Notes under the pieces: generated by a model
The model's database searches: none
Seen by the model: only the letters and a program-made list of their open reading frames with translations
Told to the model about the DNA's origin: nothing
Position numbers and translations under genes: made by a program
Part shown: one piece after another, positions 16,797 to 26,517 of the stretch
Position numbering within the stretch: the first letter of the stretch is position 1
How the letters are laid out: each line of letters begins with the position of its first letter
Assembly: GCF_011682175.1 (NCBI RefSeq)
Contig: NZ_WHJG01000006.1
Location: 1 to 64,000, forward strand
Length of the DNA: 64,000 nt
Origin: Massilia frigida
GTDB taxonomy: Bacteria; Pseudomonadota; Gammaproteobacteria; Burkholderiales; Burkholderiaceae_D
Direction: 5' to 3'

Positions 16797-19328
16797 ATGA
16801 AGATCATCGTCATCGGCCACGGCATGGTAGGCCACAAATTCCTCGAATCGCTCGGCGCCGCCGGCGCGCCGGCGCTCGACGTGACGGTCTTGTGCGAAGA
16901 GCCGCGCGCCGCCTACGACCGCGTGCACCTGTCCGAATTTTTCTCCGGTAAATCGGCCGAGGACCTGTCGCTGGTGCCGGCCGGCTTCTTCGAGGGCGGT
17001 AATATGCTGCTCAAGCTGAACGCGAAAGCCGTCGCCGTCGACCGCGCAGCGAAGACTGTCACTGTCGCCAGCGGTGAAGTGCTGGCCTACGACAAACTGG
17101 TGTTCGCCACCGGCTCGTATCCGTTCGTGCCGCCGCTGGCCGGCAAGGACCGCAAGGATTGCTTCGTCTACCGCACCATCGAAGACCTGGAAGCGATGCT
17201 CGAATGCGGCAAGCGCTCCAAAACCGGTGTGGTGATCGGCGGCGGCCTGCTTGGCCTGGAATGCGCCAAGGCCTTGCGCGACATGCAGCTGCAGACCCAC
17301 GTGGTGGAATTTGCCCCGCGCCTGATGGCGGTGCAGGTCGACGAAGGCGGCGCGCGCGTGCTGCGCGCCAAAATCGAAGACCTGGGCGTCACTGTCCATA
17401 CCCAAAAGAACACGCTGGAGATTATCGACGGCGAAGAGGGCACGCACCGCATGCGCTTCGCCGACGGCAGCCACCTGGACACCGACATGATCGTGTTTTC
17501 GGCCGGTATCCGTCCGCGCGACGACCTGGCGCGCCTGTGCGGCCTGACGATCGGCGCGCGCGGCGGCATCGCCATCGACAACAGCTGCCTGACCTCGGAC
17601 CCGGACGTCTACGCCATCGGCGAGTGCGCGCTGTGGAACGGCCAGCTGTTCGGCCTGGTGGCGCCGGGCTACGACATGGCCCGTGTGGCCGCGCGCCACC
17701 TGCAAGGCGAAGGCGCCGCCTTCACCGGCGCCGACATGAGCACCAAGCTCAAACTGATGGGCGTGGACGTGGCCAGTATCGGCGATCCGCACGCGTCCAG
17801 CCCGGGCAGCCGCTCCTACCAGTTCACCGACGAGCGCAAACAGGTATACAAGAAGATCGTCGTCTCCGACTGCGGCAAATTCCTGCTCGGCGGCGTGATG
17901 GTGGGAGACGCCAGCGAATACGGCACCCTGCTGCAGATGATGCTGAATAAAATCGAGCTGCCCGAGTCGCCGGAATTCCTGATCCTGCCACAAAGCGATG
18001 GCAAGGCGCGCCCGGGTTTGGGCGTGGACGCCTTGCCCGACACGGCCCAGATCTGCTCGTGCAACGACGTTTCCAAGGGCGACCTGTGCGCCGCTGTCTG
18101 CGGTGGCGCCACCACCATCGGCGCGCTGAAAAGCTGCACCAAGGCCGGCTCCACCTGCGGCGGCTGCGTGGCGCTGGTCACGCAGGTGATGAAGGCCGAG
18201 ATGAAAAAGCAGGGCATGGCCGTCAACAACCATGTCTGCGAACACTTCCCGTACTCGCGCCAGGAAATCTACCACCTGGTCAAGGTCGGCAAGATCACCT
18301 CCTTCGAAGACCTGCTGGCGCAGCACGGCACGGGCCGTGGTTGCGACATCTGCAAACCGGTGGCCGCCAACGTGCTGGCGTCGACCTGGAACGATTTTGT
18401 CCTCAAGCCGGAACACGCCAGCCTGCAGGATTCGAACGACTACTTCCTCGGTAACATCCAGAAGGATGGCACCTATTCGGTGGTGCCGCGCATGCCGGGT
18501 GGCGAAGTGACCGCCGACGGCTTGATCGCGGTCGGCATGGTGGCCAAAAAATATGGCCTGTACACCAAGATCACCGGCGGCCAGCGGGTCGACCTGTTCG
18601 GCGCGCGCGTCGAGCAGCTGCCGTTCATCTGGGAAGAGCTGATCGACGCCGGTTTCGAGTCGGGCCATGCGTACGGCAAGTCGCTGCGCACCGTCAAATC
18701 GTGCGTCGGCTCGACCTGGTGCCGCTATGGCGTGGCCGACAGCGTCGGTTTCGCGATCGAACTGGAAAACCGCTACAAGGGCTTGCGCACGCCGCACAAG
18801 ATCAAGTTCGGCGTGTCCGGCTGCACCCGCGAATGCGCCGAAGCGCAGGGCAAGGACGTCGGCCTGATCGCCACCGAAAAGGGCTGGAACCTGTACGTGT
18901 GCGGTAACGGCGGCATGAAGCCGCGCCACGCGGAGCTGATCGCATCAAGCCTGGACCAGGAAACCGTGGTGCGCTACATCGACCGCTTCCTGATGTTTTA
19001 TGTCCGTACGGCCGACCGCCTGCAACGCACCAGCGTCTGGCGCGACAACCTCGAAGGCGGCCTGGAATACCTGAAATCAGTCGTCATCGACGACAAGCTG
19101 CACCTGGCCGCCGAACTCGAAGCCGACATGCAGCACGTGGTCGATACCTACGCCTGCGAGTGGAAGAACGCCGTCAACGATCCGGCCACGCGCCAGCGCT
19201 TCCGCCATTTTGTGAACAGCGACCAGGCCGACCAGAACGTGGTCTTCATGCCCGAGCGCGGCCAGATTCGTCCCGCCACGATCGAGGAACGCAAGCGCGT
19301 CATTCCACTCATCGTCAAAACCGCCTAA
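16797..19328 (+). CDS. nirB: Assimilatory nitrite reductase large subunit NirB
   Basis: An 843-residue cytoplasmic NAD(P)H-nitrite reductase that reduces nitrite to ammonium by six electrons. The order is: FAD domain (IIVIGHGMVGHKFLE at the N-terminus), NAD domain (GGGLLGLECAKAL near 145), BFD-type [2Fe-2S] domain (CSCNDV near 420 and CTKAG-CGGC), then the ferredoxin-like and sirohaem/4Fe-4S half. The latter has cysteines in KSCVGSTWCRYG (near 635) and SGCTRECAEA (near 676). The ATG is preceded by AAGGAGA right after the transporter stop. The apparent longer frame reads through narK and is not real. NirD follows 10 bases downstream. Confidence 0.97.
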   Translation: MKIIVIGHGMVGHKFLESLGAAGAPALDVTVLCEEPRAAYDRVHLSEFFSGKSAEDLSLVPAGFFEGGNMLLKLNAKAVAVDRAAKTVTVASGEVLAYDKLVFATGSYPFVPPLAGKDRKDCFVYRTIEDLEAMLECGKRSKTGVVIGGGLLGLECAKALRDMQLQTHVVEFAPRLMAVQVDEGGARVLRAKIEDLGVTVHTQKNTLEIIDGEEGTHRMRFADGSHLDTDMIVFSAGIRPRDDLARLCGLTIGARGGIAIDNSCLTSDPDVYAIGECALWNGQLFGLVAPGYDMARVAARHLQGEGAAFTGADMSTKLKLMGVDVASIGDPHASSPGSRSYQFTDERKQVYKKIVVSDCGKFLLGGVMVGDASEYGTLLQMMLNKIELPESPEFLILPQSDGKARPGLGVDALPDTAQICSCNDVSKGDLCAAVCGGATTIGALKSCTKAGSTCGGCVALVTQVMKAEMKKQGMAVNNHVCEHFPYSRQEIYHLVKVGKITSFEDLLAQHGTGRGCDICKPVAANVLASTWNDFVLKPEHASLQDSNDYFLGNIQKDGTYSVVPRMPGGEVTADGLIAVGMVAKKYGLYTKITGGQRVDLFGARVEQLPFIWEELIDAGFESGHAYGKSLRTVKSCVGSTWCRYGVADSVGFAIELENRYKGLRTPHKIKFGVSGCTRECAEAQGKDVGLIATEKGWNLYVCGNGGMKPRHAELIASSLDQETVVRYIDRFLMFYVRTADRLQRTSVWRDNLEGGLEYLKSVVIDDKLHLAAELEADMQHVVDTYACEWKNAVNDPATRQRFRHFVNSDQADQNVVFMPERGQIRPATIEERKRVIPLIVKTA

Positions 19329-19338
19329 GGAGAAGCTC

Positions 19339-19686
19339 ATGCACCGCGATATCGAACTGACCAACTGGACCGCCGTCTGCTCGCTCGACGAGATCGTCCC
19401 CAACACCGGCGTGTGCGCGCTCCTGAAAGGCGAGCAGGTCGCCGTGTTCCACGTGAGTGATGCTGAAGAACGCGTGTTCGCCATCGGGAACTACGATCCG
19501 AACAGCGGCGTCTCGGTGCTCTCGCGCGGGCTGGTGGGCAGCCTGGGCGAACGCATCGTGGTCGCCTCGCCCATCTACAAACAGCACTTCGACCTGTTCA
19601 CCGGCGAATGCCTGGAAGCGCCGGAACACTCGGTGCCCAGCTACCGCGCGCGGGTCGAGGACGGCAAGGTGTGGGTCTGCGCATGA
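19339..19686 (+). CDS. nirD: Nitrite reductase small subunit NirD
   Basis: A 115-residue Rieske-fold protein that partners NirB. It begins WTAVCSLDEIVPNTGVCALL and contains FAIGNYDPNSGVSVLSRG and the C-terminal GKVWVCA strand. As usual for NirD, the Cys-His ligands of true Rieske proteins are absent, so it has a structural role rather than carrying an iron-sulfur cluster. AAGGAGAAG precedes the ATG. The stop overlaps the start of the next gene (ATGA), indicating coupled translation. Confidence 0.96.
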   Translation: MHRDIELTNWTAVCSLDEIVPNTGVCALLKGEQVAVFHVSDAEERVFAIGNYDPNSGVSVLSRGLVGSLGERIVVASPIYKQHFDLFTGECLEAPEHSVPSYRARVEDGKVWVCA

Positions 19687-20924
19687 CAGAGATACCGACA
19701 GCGCCCGTCGCCAGGCAATCGCTGGTCGTGATCGGCAACGGCATGGCCGGCATGCGCACGGTCGAGGAAATGCTCAAGCTGGCGCCGGAGCTGTACGACA
19801 TCACGGTGTTCGGCGCCGAGCCGCATGGTAATTACAACCGCATCCTGCTCTCGCCGCTGCTGGCCGGCGAAAAGAATATCGACGACATCATGCTGCACAC
19901 GCGCGAGTGGTACGCCGCCAACGGCATCACCCTGCACGCGGGCGACCCGGTGGTGCACATCGACCGCCGCAAGCGCATGGTACGTTCGCAGTCGGGGCGC
20001 GAAGTCTGGTACGACCGGCTGCTGATGGCCACCGGCTCCAAGCCCTTCATTGTGCCGGTGCCGGGCCACAAACTGGCGGGCGTGATCGGTTTTCGCGACA
20101 TCCAGGATGTCGATACGATGCTGGAAGCGGCCCGCAGCGGCGGCCACGCGGTGGTCATCGGCGGCGGCTTGCTCGGGCTGGAGGCCGCCAACGGCCTGCT
20201 GCGGCGCGGCATGCAGGTGACCGTGGTGCACGTGATGGACAGCCTCATGAACCAGCAGCTCGACAAGCCGGCCGCGCTGCTCCTGAAATCCGCGCTGGAA
20301 CTGAAGGGCCTACGCTTCCTGCTTGAAGCTCACACCAGCGAGATCGTGGGCGATACCCGCGTCAAAGCCGTGCGCTTCAAGGATGGCAACGAAATCCCGG
20401 CTGACCTGGTGGTGATGGCCGCCGGCGTGCGCCCCAACATCGAACTGGCCAAAGCGGCCGGCCTGCACTGCGAGCGCGCCATTGTCGTCGACGACACCTT
20501 GCAGACCTACGACCCGCGCGTCTACGCTGTGGGTGAGTGCGTGCAGCACCGCAGCGCCACGTTCGGCCTGGTGGCCCCGATCTGGGACCAGGCCAAGGTC
20601 TGCGGTGCCCACCTGGCGCGCAACGGCCACCGCCGCTACGTGCAGCAAGCTACGCCGACCAAGCTGAAAGTGACCGGCGTCGACCTGTATTCGGTCGGCG
20701 ACTTTATCGGCGGCGAGGGCAGCGAAGACCTGGTGCTGCGCGATCCGCGCCGCGGCATCTACAAACGCCTGGTGCTGGCCGGGAACCGCATCGCGGGCGC
20801 GGTCCTGTACGGCGATGTGCAGGATGGCCCGTGGTATTTCGGCCTGATCCAGAACCGCACCGACATATCGGCCATGCGCAATCGCCTGCTGTTCGGCGAA
20901 GCCCTGTGCGCCCAAGCCGCCTGA
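19683..20924 (+). CDS. FAD/NAD(P)H oxidoreductase, nitrate reductase electron donor
   Basis: A 413-residue flavoprotein resembling the N-terminal half of NirB: FAD motif GNGMAG (residues 18-23), NAD motif GGGLLGLEAANGL near 160, FAD-binding VYAVGECVQHR near 280. It ends after the C-terminal NirB-like domain, with no [2Fe-2S] or sirohaem part. By position and size it corresponds to the electron-transfer subunit (NasC/NasB-type) that passes NAD(P)H electrons to NasA. It overlaps nirD by 4 bases and is followed by nasA after 14 bases. The alternative, a second nitrite reductase component, is less likely because catalytic domains are lacking. Confidence 0.88.
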   Translation: MTEIPTAPVARQSLVVIGNGMAGMRTVEEMLKLAPELYDITVFGAEPHGNYNRILLSPLLAGEKNIDDIMLHTREWYAANGITLHAGDPVVHIDRRKRMVRSQSGREVWYDRLLMATGSKPFIVPVPGHKLAGVIGFRDIQDVDTMLEAARSGGHAVVIGGGLLGLEAANGLLRRGMQVTVVHVMDSLMNQQLDKPAALLLKSALELKGLRFLLEAHTSEIVGDTRVKAVRFKDGNEIPADLVVMAAGVRPNIELAKAAGLHCERAIVVDDTLQTYDPRVYAVGECVQHRSATFGLVAPIWDQAKVCGAHLARNGHRRYVQQATPTKLKVTGVDLYSVGDFIGGEGSEDLVLRDPRRGIYKRLVLAGNRIAGAVLYGDVQDGPWYFGLIQNRTDISAMRNRLLFGEALCAQAA

Positions 20925-20938
20925 CACGGAGCCCGACT

Positions 20939-23647
20939 TTGAACCTTTCACCTATACCACTCGCGGTGCGCAGCACCTGTCCTTATTGCGGCGTAGGCTG
21001 TGGCGTGACCGCCATGCCCTTGCCCGATGGCGCCATCGCCATTGCGGGCGACGCCAGCCACCCGGCCAATCGCGGCCGCCTGTGCGTGAAGGGAGCGGCG
21101 CTGGGCGAAACCACCTCACTTGAGGGCCGCCTGCTGCATCCGGCGCTGCGCGAAGATGGCGTGCTGCGCCAGGCGTCGTGGGACGAAGCGCTGGACCGTG
21201 TGGCCGGCGGCCTGCGCGCGATCATCGACGAGCACGGGCCGGACGCGGTGGCACTGTATGTATCGGGCCAGTTGCTGACCGAAGATTACTACGTGGCCAA
21301 CAAGCTGATGAAAGGGTACATCGGCAGCGCCAACATCGACACCAATTCGCGCCTGTGCATGTCGTCGGCCGTGGCGGGACACAAGCGCGCCTTTGGCGCC
21401 GACCTGGTGCCGGGCTGTTACGAAGACTTCGACCTGGCCGACATGGTGGTGCTGGTCGGCTCGAACACGGCGTGGTGCCATCCGATCCTGTTCCAGCGCA
21501 TCGCGCGTCTCAAGGAAGCGCGTCCCGACGTGCGGATCGTCGTCATCGATCCGCGCCGCACAGCCACCTGCGAACTGGCCGATCTGCACCTGCCGGTGAA
21601 ACCCGGCACCGATGTGTGGCTGTTCAACGGCTTGCTCAGCTATCTGGCGCGCGCCGGGGTGCGCGACGCCGCCTTCATCGAGGCCCACACCAATGGACTG
21701 GAACCGGCGCTGGACGCGGCGCAGGTCGATTGCAGCGATCCGCTGGCGGTGGCGCGCCATTGCCGCGTCGAGCCAGGCGACCTGATGGCCTTTTATGGCG
21801 GCTTCGCGGCGACCACGAAAGTGATCACGGCGTTCTCGCAAGGCGTGAACCAGTCGTCGGCGGGCACCGATAAAGTCAACAGCATCATCAACTGCCACCT
21901 GCTCACGGGCCGCATCGGCCAGCCGGGCATGGGGCCGTTTTCGATCACTGGCCAGCCGAATGCGATGGGCGGGCGCGAAGTGGGCGGCCTGGCCAATATG
22001 CTGGCCGCACACATGGACCTGGATAATCCGCAGCACCGCGACACCGTGCAAACTTTCTGGTCGTCGCCGCGCATGGCGGCCAAGGGCGGCCTGAAGGCGG
22101 TCGACCTGTTCAAGGCGATCGAAGAGGGCAGCGTCAAGGCGGTGTGGGTGATCGCCACCAATCCGATGGTGAGCATGCCGGACGCAAACCAGGTCCAGCG
22201 CGCGCTGGAAAAATGCGAGCTGGTGGTGGTGTCCGACATCATTGCCAGCACCGACACCAATGCCTTTGCCGACGTGCTGCTGCCGGCCCTGGGCTGGGGC
22301 GAGAAGGATGGCACGGTCACCAATTCGGAACGCCTGATTTCGCGCCAGCGCGCCTTTTTGCCGGCGCCGGGCGAAGCGCGCGCTGACTGGCGCATCCTGG
22401 CGGACGTGGCGCGGCGGCTGGGCTTTGACGGTTTCGATTTCGCCGGAGCGCACGAGGTATTCGATGAACATGCGCGCCTCTCGGCCTTTCGCAACGAGGG
22501 TACGCAGCGGCGCGTGTTCAATCTGTCCGGCCTGTGCGGCTTGCAGGCGCCGGACTACGACAAGCTCGAACCGGTGCAGTGGCCGGTGCGGCGTGGCGCC
22601 GATGGTGCCCTGGAAGGCAGCGCGCGCCTGTTCGCCGACCGCCGCTTCGCCCATGCGGACGGCAAGGCGCGCTTTGTCGCCACGGCGCCGCGCGCACCGG
22701 CCAACCCGGTCGATCCGGAGTATCCGCTGGTGCTCAACACGGGCCGCGTACGCGACCAGTGGCACACCATGAGCCGCACCGGCCGCGCACCGCGCCTGGC
22801 CGACCACACGGCTGAATCGTTCATCGACATGCATCCGCAGGACGCGCTCCTGTACGGCGTGCGCGAAGGGGAGCTGGCGCGCGTATCGAGCCAGTGGGGC
22901 GCGATGGTGGCGCGCGTGCAGCACGGTGGCGGCATCGCGCGCGGTTCAGTGTTCGTGCCGATTCACTGGAACGGCCAGACGGCGTCCGACGCGCGCGTTG
23001 GCACCGTGGTCAATCCGGTGGTCGATCCGGTGTCGGGCGAGCCGGAATTCAAGCATACGCCGGTGCAGGTGGAGCGCTTCGGCGTGGCGTGGCACGCCTT
23101 CGTGTTGAGCCGCAGCGAGCTGGCGCTGGACCAGGTCGCGCACTGGACGCGGGTGCAGGGGCGCGGCTTTGCACGCTACGAGATGGCGGGGCGCGGCCAG
23201 TTGCGCGACCGCGCTGCCTGGGCGCGCGCGCTGCTCGGCGTCGCCGATGACGCCGACTGGCTCGATTACGAGGACGCCAGCGATGGCGTGTACCGCGCCG
23301 TGCACGTGGTGGGGGAGCGCATCGAGCAGTGTATCTTCCTGTCGCCGCGCACCGACCTGCCGGCGCGTGCGTGGCTGGCCAGCCTGTTCGCCAGCGAATC
23401 GCTGACGCAGCTCGACCGCGCTGGCCTGCTGGCCGGGCAGGCGCTGGGCATGCGGCTCGACAGCGGCCCGACCGTGTGTTCCTGTTTCGGGGTCGGCCGC
23501 AATACGATTTGCGAGGCGATCGCCACGCGCGACCTGAAGACGGTGCCGGAAGTGACGGCGTGCCTGAAAGCGGGCGGCAATTGCGGGTCCTGCGTGCCGG
23601 AAATCAAAGTGTTGTTAATACAGACCAGGGTACGCGAAGTTGCCTGA
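20939..23647 (+). CDS. nasA: Assimilatory nitrate reductase catalytic subunit
   Basis: A 902-residue molybdopterin enzyme reducing nitrate to nitrite in the cytoplasm. N-terminal [4Fe-4S] ligands are C14, C17, C21 and C49 (CPYCGVGC, GRLCVKG). Mo-bis-MGD domains follow (NTNSRLCMSSAVAGHKRAFG, GQPNAMGGREVGGLANML, NTGRVRDQWHTMSRTGR). The C-terminus carries a BFD-like [2Fe-2S] domain (C847, C849, then CLKAGGNCGSC), which can accept electrons from the flavoprotein encoded just upstream. There is no Tat signal. I place the start at TTG 20939: CGGAG lies 7 bases upstream and no ATG or GTG fits before the first cluster cysteine. It is the last gene of the operon. Confidence 0.95.
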   Translation: MNLSPIPLAVRSTCPYCGVGCGVTAMPLPDGAIAIAGDASHPANRGRLCVKGAALGETTSLEGRLLHPALREDGVLRQASWDEALDRVAGGLRAIIDEHGPDAVALYVSGQLLTEDYYVANKLMKGYIGSANIDTNSRLCMSSAVAGHKRAFGADLVPGCYEDFDLADMVVLVGSNTAWCHPILFQRIARLKEARPDVRIVVIDPRRTATCELADLHLPVKPGTDVWLFNGLLSYLARAGVRDAAFIEAHTNGLEPALDAAQVDCSDPLAVARHCRVEPGDLMAFYGGFAATTKVITAFSQGVNQSSAGTDKVNSIINCHLLTGRIGQPGMGPFSITGQPNAMGGREVGGLANMLAAHMDLDNPQHRDTVQTFWSSPRMAAKGGLKAVDLFKAIEEGSVKAVWVIATNPMVSMPDANQVQRALEKCELVVVSDIIASTDTNAFADVLLPALGWGEKDGTVTNSERLISRQRAFLPAPGEARADWRILADVARRLGFDGFDFAGAHEVFDEHARLSAFRNEGTQRRVFNLSGLCGLQAPDYDKLEPVQWPVRRGADGALEGSARLFADRRFAHADGKARFVATAPRAPANPVDPEYPLVLNTGRVRDQWHTMSRTGRAPRLADHTAESFIDMHPQDALLYGVREGELARVSSQWGAMVARVQHGGGIARGSVFVPIHWNGQTASDARVGTVVNPVVDPVSGEPEFKHTPVQVERFGVAWHAFVLSRSELALDQVAHWTRVQGRGFARYEMAGRGQLRDRAAWARALLGVADDADWLDYEDASDGVYRAVHVVGERIEQCIFLSPRTDLPARAWLASLFASESLTQLDRAGLLAGQALGMRLDSGPTVCSCFGVGRNTICEAIATRDLKTVPEVTACLKAGGNCGSCVPEIKVLLIQTRVREVA

Positions 23648-23721
23648 AAATATAGTCCAATGCTGTGATGAGAATGATATTATTGCCCACCTAAAACAAT
23701 ATTATCTGCGGGAACATAACG

Positions 23722-24792
23722 ATGGCGATGGAACTGGAAGCGGTGGGCGGTTTGGCGCAGGCGTCGCTGGTGGCGCACGAGGTCGATGGCGGGCAGATGG
23801 GCGCGCATGGCGCTCACGGCCACGCGACCAGCTGCGCCAACTGCAACGCGCCTCTGGCGGGCGCCTTTTGCCATCAGTGCGGGCAGCATGCGCATGTGCA
23901 CAAGTCGCTGCTGCATCTCGCCGAAGAGGTGCTGCACGGCATCCTGCACTTCGACGCCAAGGGCTGGCGCACCATTCCCATGCTGGTCGCGCGGCCGGGC
24001 CAGCTCACGCGGCGCTACATCGATGGCCAGCGCACCCGCTTCGTCTCGCCGCTGGCCTTGTTCCTGTTCCTGGTGTTTTTTCTGTTCTTCGTTGCGTCCC
24101 TGACCAGCGGCAAGTCGGACCTGACCCTGTCCGGCTCGCCGGAAGCGAAGGCGCAGATACGCGGAGAGCTCATGCGCGATGTGGAGGCGGCGCGCGCAAC
24201 GCTGCGCACGGTCGATGCCGGCCAGCCGGGCAAGGAAGCGCTGGCGGAAGCCAAGGCCGACCTGGCCAGCGCCGAGAATGCACTGATCGAGTTCGATAAA
24301 ACCGGCGTCATCGCGCGGGCGGGTGGCGTGACCTTGAAGGCGGACAAGTTCAAGGTGGAAACCAGCTGGCCATCGGTCAATGCCGCCATCGAGCACGCGG
24401 CGGACAATCCCGAGTTGACGATGTATAAGCTCAAGAGCAGCGGCGCCAAGTTTTCCTTCCTGCTGGTGCCGATCTCGCTGCCGTTCCTGTGGCTGCTGTT
24501 TTTCTGGCGGCGCGGCGTGACGATGTACGACCATGCGGTGTTTTCGCTGTATTCGCTGTCGTTCATGGCGCTCATGTTCGCGCTGGTGTTCGCCATCGGC
24601 CATGCCGGCTTCGGCACTCTGGCCGGGGCGCTGGTGGTGTGCCTGCCGCCGGTGCACATGTTCCTGCAACTGCGGGGCGCCTATGCGCTCAGCCGGGGCG
24701 AAGCTTTCTGGCGAACCCTGGCGCTGTTGTGCATCGCGGGCGTGGTGTTCCTGCTGTATATCCTGTTAATTCTAATGATGAGCGTCGCATGA
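23722..24792 (+). CDS. DUF3667 membrane protein with zinc-ribbon
   Basis: A 356-residue protein of the DUF3667 family, function unknown. A CxxC...CxxC zinc ribbon lies near residues 38-55 (CANCNAPLAGAFCHQCG), followed by HADGI-like LHFDAKGWRTIPMLVARPGQLTRRYIDG, the family core. There are four to five transmembrane helices (near 110-130, 250-265, 270-300, 305-325, 335-355) and a coiled-coil-prone loop between the first and second. Upstream is a short AT-richer promoter region. The stop overlaps the next gene by ATGA. Confidence 0.82.
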   Translation: MAMELEAVGGLAQASLVAHEVDGGQMGAHGAHGHATSCANCNAPLAGAFCHQCGQHAHVHKSLLHLAEEVLHGILHFDAKGWRTIPMLVARPGQLTRRYIDGQRTRFVSPLALFLFLVFFLFFVASLTSGKSDLTLSGSPEAKAQIRGELMRDVEAARATLRTVDAGQPGKEALAEAKADLASAENALIEFDKTGVIARAGGVTLKADKFKVETSWPSVNAAIEHAADNPELTMYKLKSSGAKFSFLLVPISLPFLWLLFFWRRGVTMYDHAVFSLYSLSFMALMFALVFAIGHAGFGTLAGALVVCLPPVHMFLQLRGAYALSRGEAFWRTLALLCIAGVVFLLYILLILMMSVA

Positions 24793-25022
24793 CCAAAGAT
24801 GACCTTCTTGGCTGGAGCGGGCTCCTGAGCGTTATCGCAGGCCTGATGATTTTGCTGATGACCTTCGACCGGCCGGGGTGGGAGTGGCAAGCGGGTGGGG
24901 CGCTACTGGTGCTGATCGGCATCTTGCTGATCTGGTACCGAAGGCGGCGCCGCAGCGACGAATCTGGCGATGATCGCGATCTCGCCGGTCTCGATGATAT
25001 CAGCAGCCTCGACGGCGACTAG
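24789..25022 (+). CDS. Small two-helix membrane protein
   Basis: A 77-residue protein with two hydrophobic helices (LLGWSGLLSVIAGLMILLM and GGALLVLIGILLIWY), then a basic RRRRR stop-transfer and an acidic tail. Its ATG overlaps the stop of the DUF3667 gene by 4 bases, so the two are likely translated together. I do not recognise a family. The longer frame that enters from upstream is the DUF3667 gene in another frame. Confidence 0.65.
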   Translation: MTKDDLLGWSGLLSVIAGLMILLMTFDRPGWEWQAGGALLVLIGILLIWYRRRRRSDESGDDRDLAGLDDISSLDGD

Positions 25023-25099
25023 ACAATCCCCCATGCCGCCATGTCCGCCAACCTGACAGGGCGGAGGTTTGAAATTTCGTCGCCTTGCGGCTATCGGCA

Positions 25100-25441
25100 T
25101 TACACTTTCTTGACGAACTCCGACTTCAAGCTCATCGCGCCGAAACCGTCGATCTTGCAGTCGATGTCGTGGTCGCTGTCGACCAGGCGGATATTCTTGA
25201 CCTTGGTGCCCATCTTGACGGTGCCGCCCGACCCTTTGAGCTTCAAATCCTTGATCACGCTGACGGTGTCGCCGTCCTGCAACACATTTCCCGCAGCATC
25301 GCGGTAAACCTTGGGGCCGTCATCGGCCGCCGCCGCCTCCTGGGCGCTCCATTCGTGGGCGCACTCGGGGCAGACCAGATTGCTGCCATCTTCGTAAGTA
25401 AATTCTGAATTGCATTTAGGGCAGGGTGGAAGTGCGCTCAT
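25100..25441 (-). CDS. yjdM: Zinc-ribbon protein YjdM (formerly PhnA)
   Basis: A 113-residue protein, full length relative to E. coli YjdM. The N-terminal zinc ribbon has CPKC and CPEC ([23 protein letters not shown]). The conserved C-terminal domain includes [35 protein letters not shown] and LKSEFVKKV. It is not phosphonoacetate hydrolase despite the old name; its role is uncertain. The start at ATG 25441 is set by homology ([10 protein letters not shown]), with AGGAC upstream; the frame extends further but is unconserved. It is convergent with the preceding small gene. Confidence 0.95.
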   Translation of the reverse strand: MSALPPCPKCNSEFTYEDGSNLVCPECAHEWSAQEAAAADDGPKVYRDAAGNVLQDGDTVSVIKDLKLKGSGGTVKMGTKVKNIRLVDSDHDIDCKIDGFGAMSLKSEFVKKV

Positions 25442-25641
25442 AGGAATCGTCCTTAATTGCTTGAAAGGGATGGAGTATACAGGCTGCGCCATGGTTGCGA
25501 GCAGTTGCATATTGAGTAGAAGCAATGCTTCTCGTAAACAGTGATGTAAAGATGGCTCTTCTTTCAGCTTCGATTTGAATGATACCTCTGATAATTGCCT
25601 AAGAGCATCAACAAATTCCCAGCAGAACGAGGAGCACGACC

Positions 25642-26424
25642 ATGGCCAGCATTCCTTTCAGCAGCGTCCGTCAGCCAGTCATCCATCCGATCTTCAGCCG
25701 CGCCGGGGTAGGCGCCCCGGTCGCGATCGAATTGCTGCCGTTCACCGTGCGCCCGGTGCGTACCGAGGCCGACCTGCGCAAGGCGGTGGCCGTGCGTCAT
25801 GCGGCCTATGCGCGCCACCTGCCGGACTTCGCGCGCTCGCTGGAGCAGCCCGAAGCGGCCGACTACGATGGCGACACCGTGATCCTGCTGGCCGAATCGA
25901 AGGCCGATGGCAGCGCGCTCGGCAGCACCCGCATCCAGACCAATTTTCGCCAGCCCCTGCACCTGGAAGGCTCGGTCGATCTGCCGCTGTGGCTGGCAAC
26001 CCAGCGGCTGGCCGAGGTGACCCGGCTCGGCATCGTGGAAGGACGCATCGGGCGCCAGGTGAAGCTGGCCCTGATCAAGGCATGCTTCGAACATTGCGAG
26101 CAGAACGGAGTCGACACGGCGGTCGTCAGCGGGCGCGCGCCGATTGACCGGCAGTACGAGCAACTGCTGTTCACCGATGTGTTCGCCAGCCGCGAACCCG
26201 TGACCCTGCGTCACGTCGGCAACCTGCCGCACCGCATCATGTACTTCGACATCGCAAGCGGCCAGGAGCGCTGGGAAGCGGCGCGCCATCCCTTGCTCGA
26301 TTTCTTTTGCCATACGCGCCATCCGGATATCGATCTCGTCCGCCACGTTCCTTCTGCTTGGAAACATGGCTTGCCGCGCGGTCAGCAAGCGGCGGGGGCT
26401 GTTGTTGTTGGGCTCGCCGCGTAG
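25642..26424 (+). CDS. FeeM-like N-acyl amino acid synthase domain protein
   Basis: A 260-residue GNAT-fold acyltransferase related to FeeM N-acyl amino acid synthases and, distantly, to acyl-homoserine lactone synthases. Seen: [27 protein letters not shown] at the N-terminus, the GSTRIQTN strand near 95, [10 protein letters not shown] near 125, and an internal [22 protein letters not shown] helix and strand. Such enzymes join an acyl chain from acyl-ACP to an amino acid; the products can be signals or surfactants. The actual substrate cannot be read here. GGAGCACGACC precedes the ATG. It stands alone, upstream of a GGDEF/EAL gene. Confidence 0.72.
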   Translation: MASIPFSSVRQPVIHPIFSRAGVGAPVAIELLPFTVRPVRTEADLRKAVAVRHAAYARHLPDFARSLEQPEAADYDGDTVILLAESKADGSALGSTRIQTNFRQPLHLEGSVDLPLWLATQRLAEVTRLGIVEGRIGRQVKLALIKACFEHCEQNGVDTAVVSGRAPIDRQYEQLLFTDVFASREPVTLRHVGNLPHRIMYFDIASGQERWEAARHPLLDFFCHTRHPDIDLVRHVPSAWKHGLPRGQQAAGAVVVGLAA

Positions 26425-26517
26425 AAAATCAGGCAGGACGGCGTGACGGTAACGATGTATGCTTTGACATGATTGCCGCCTAACAGCAAGGAATGGCGGC
26501 GCTTGCTGGTTAGCCGG

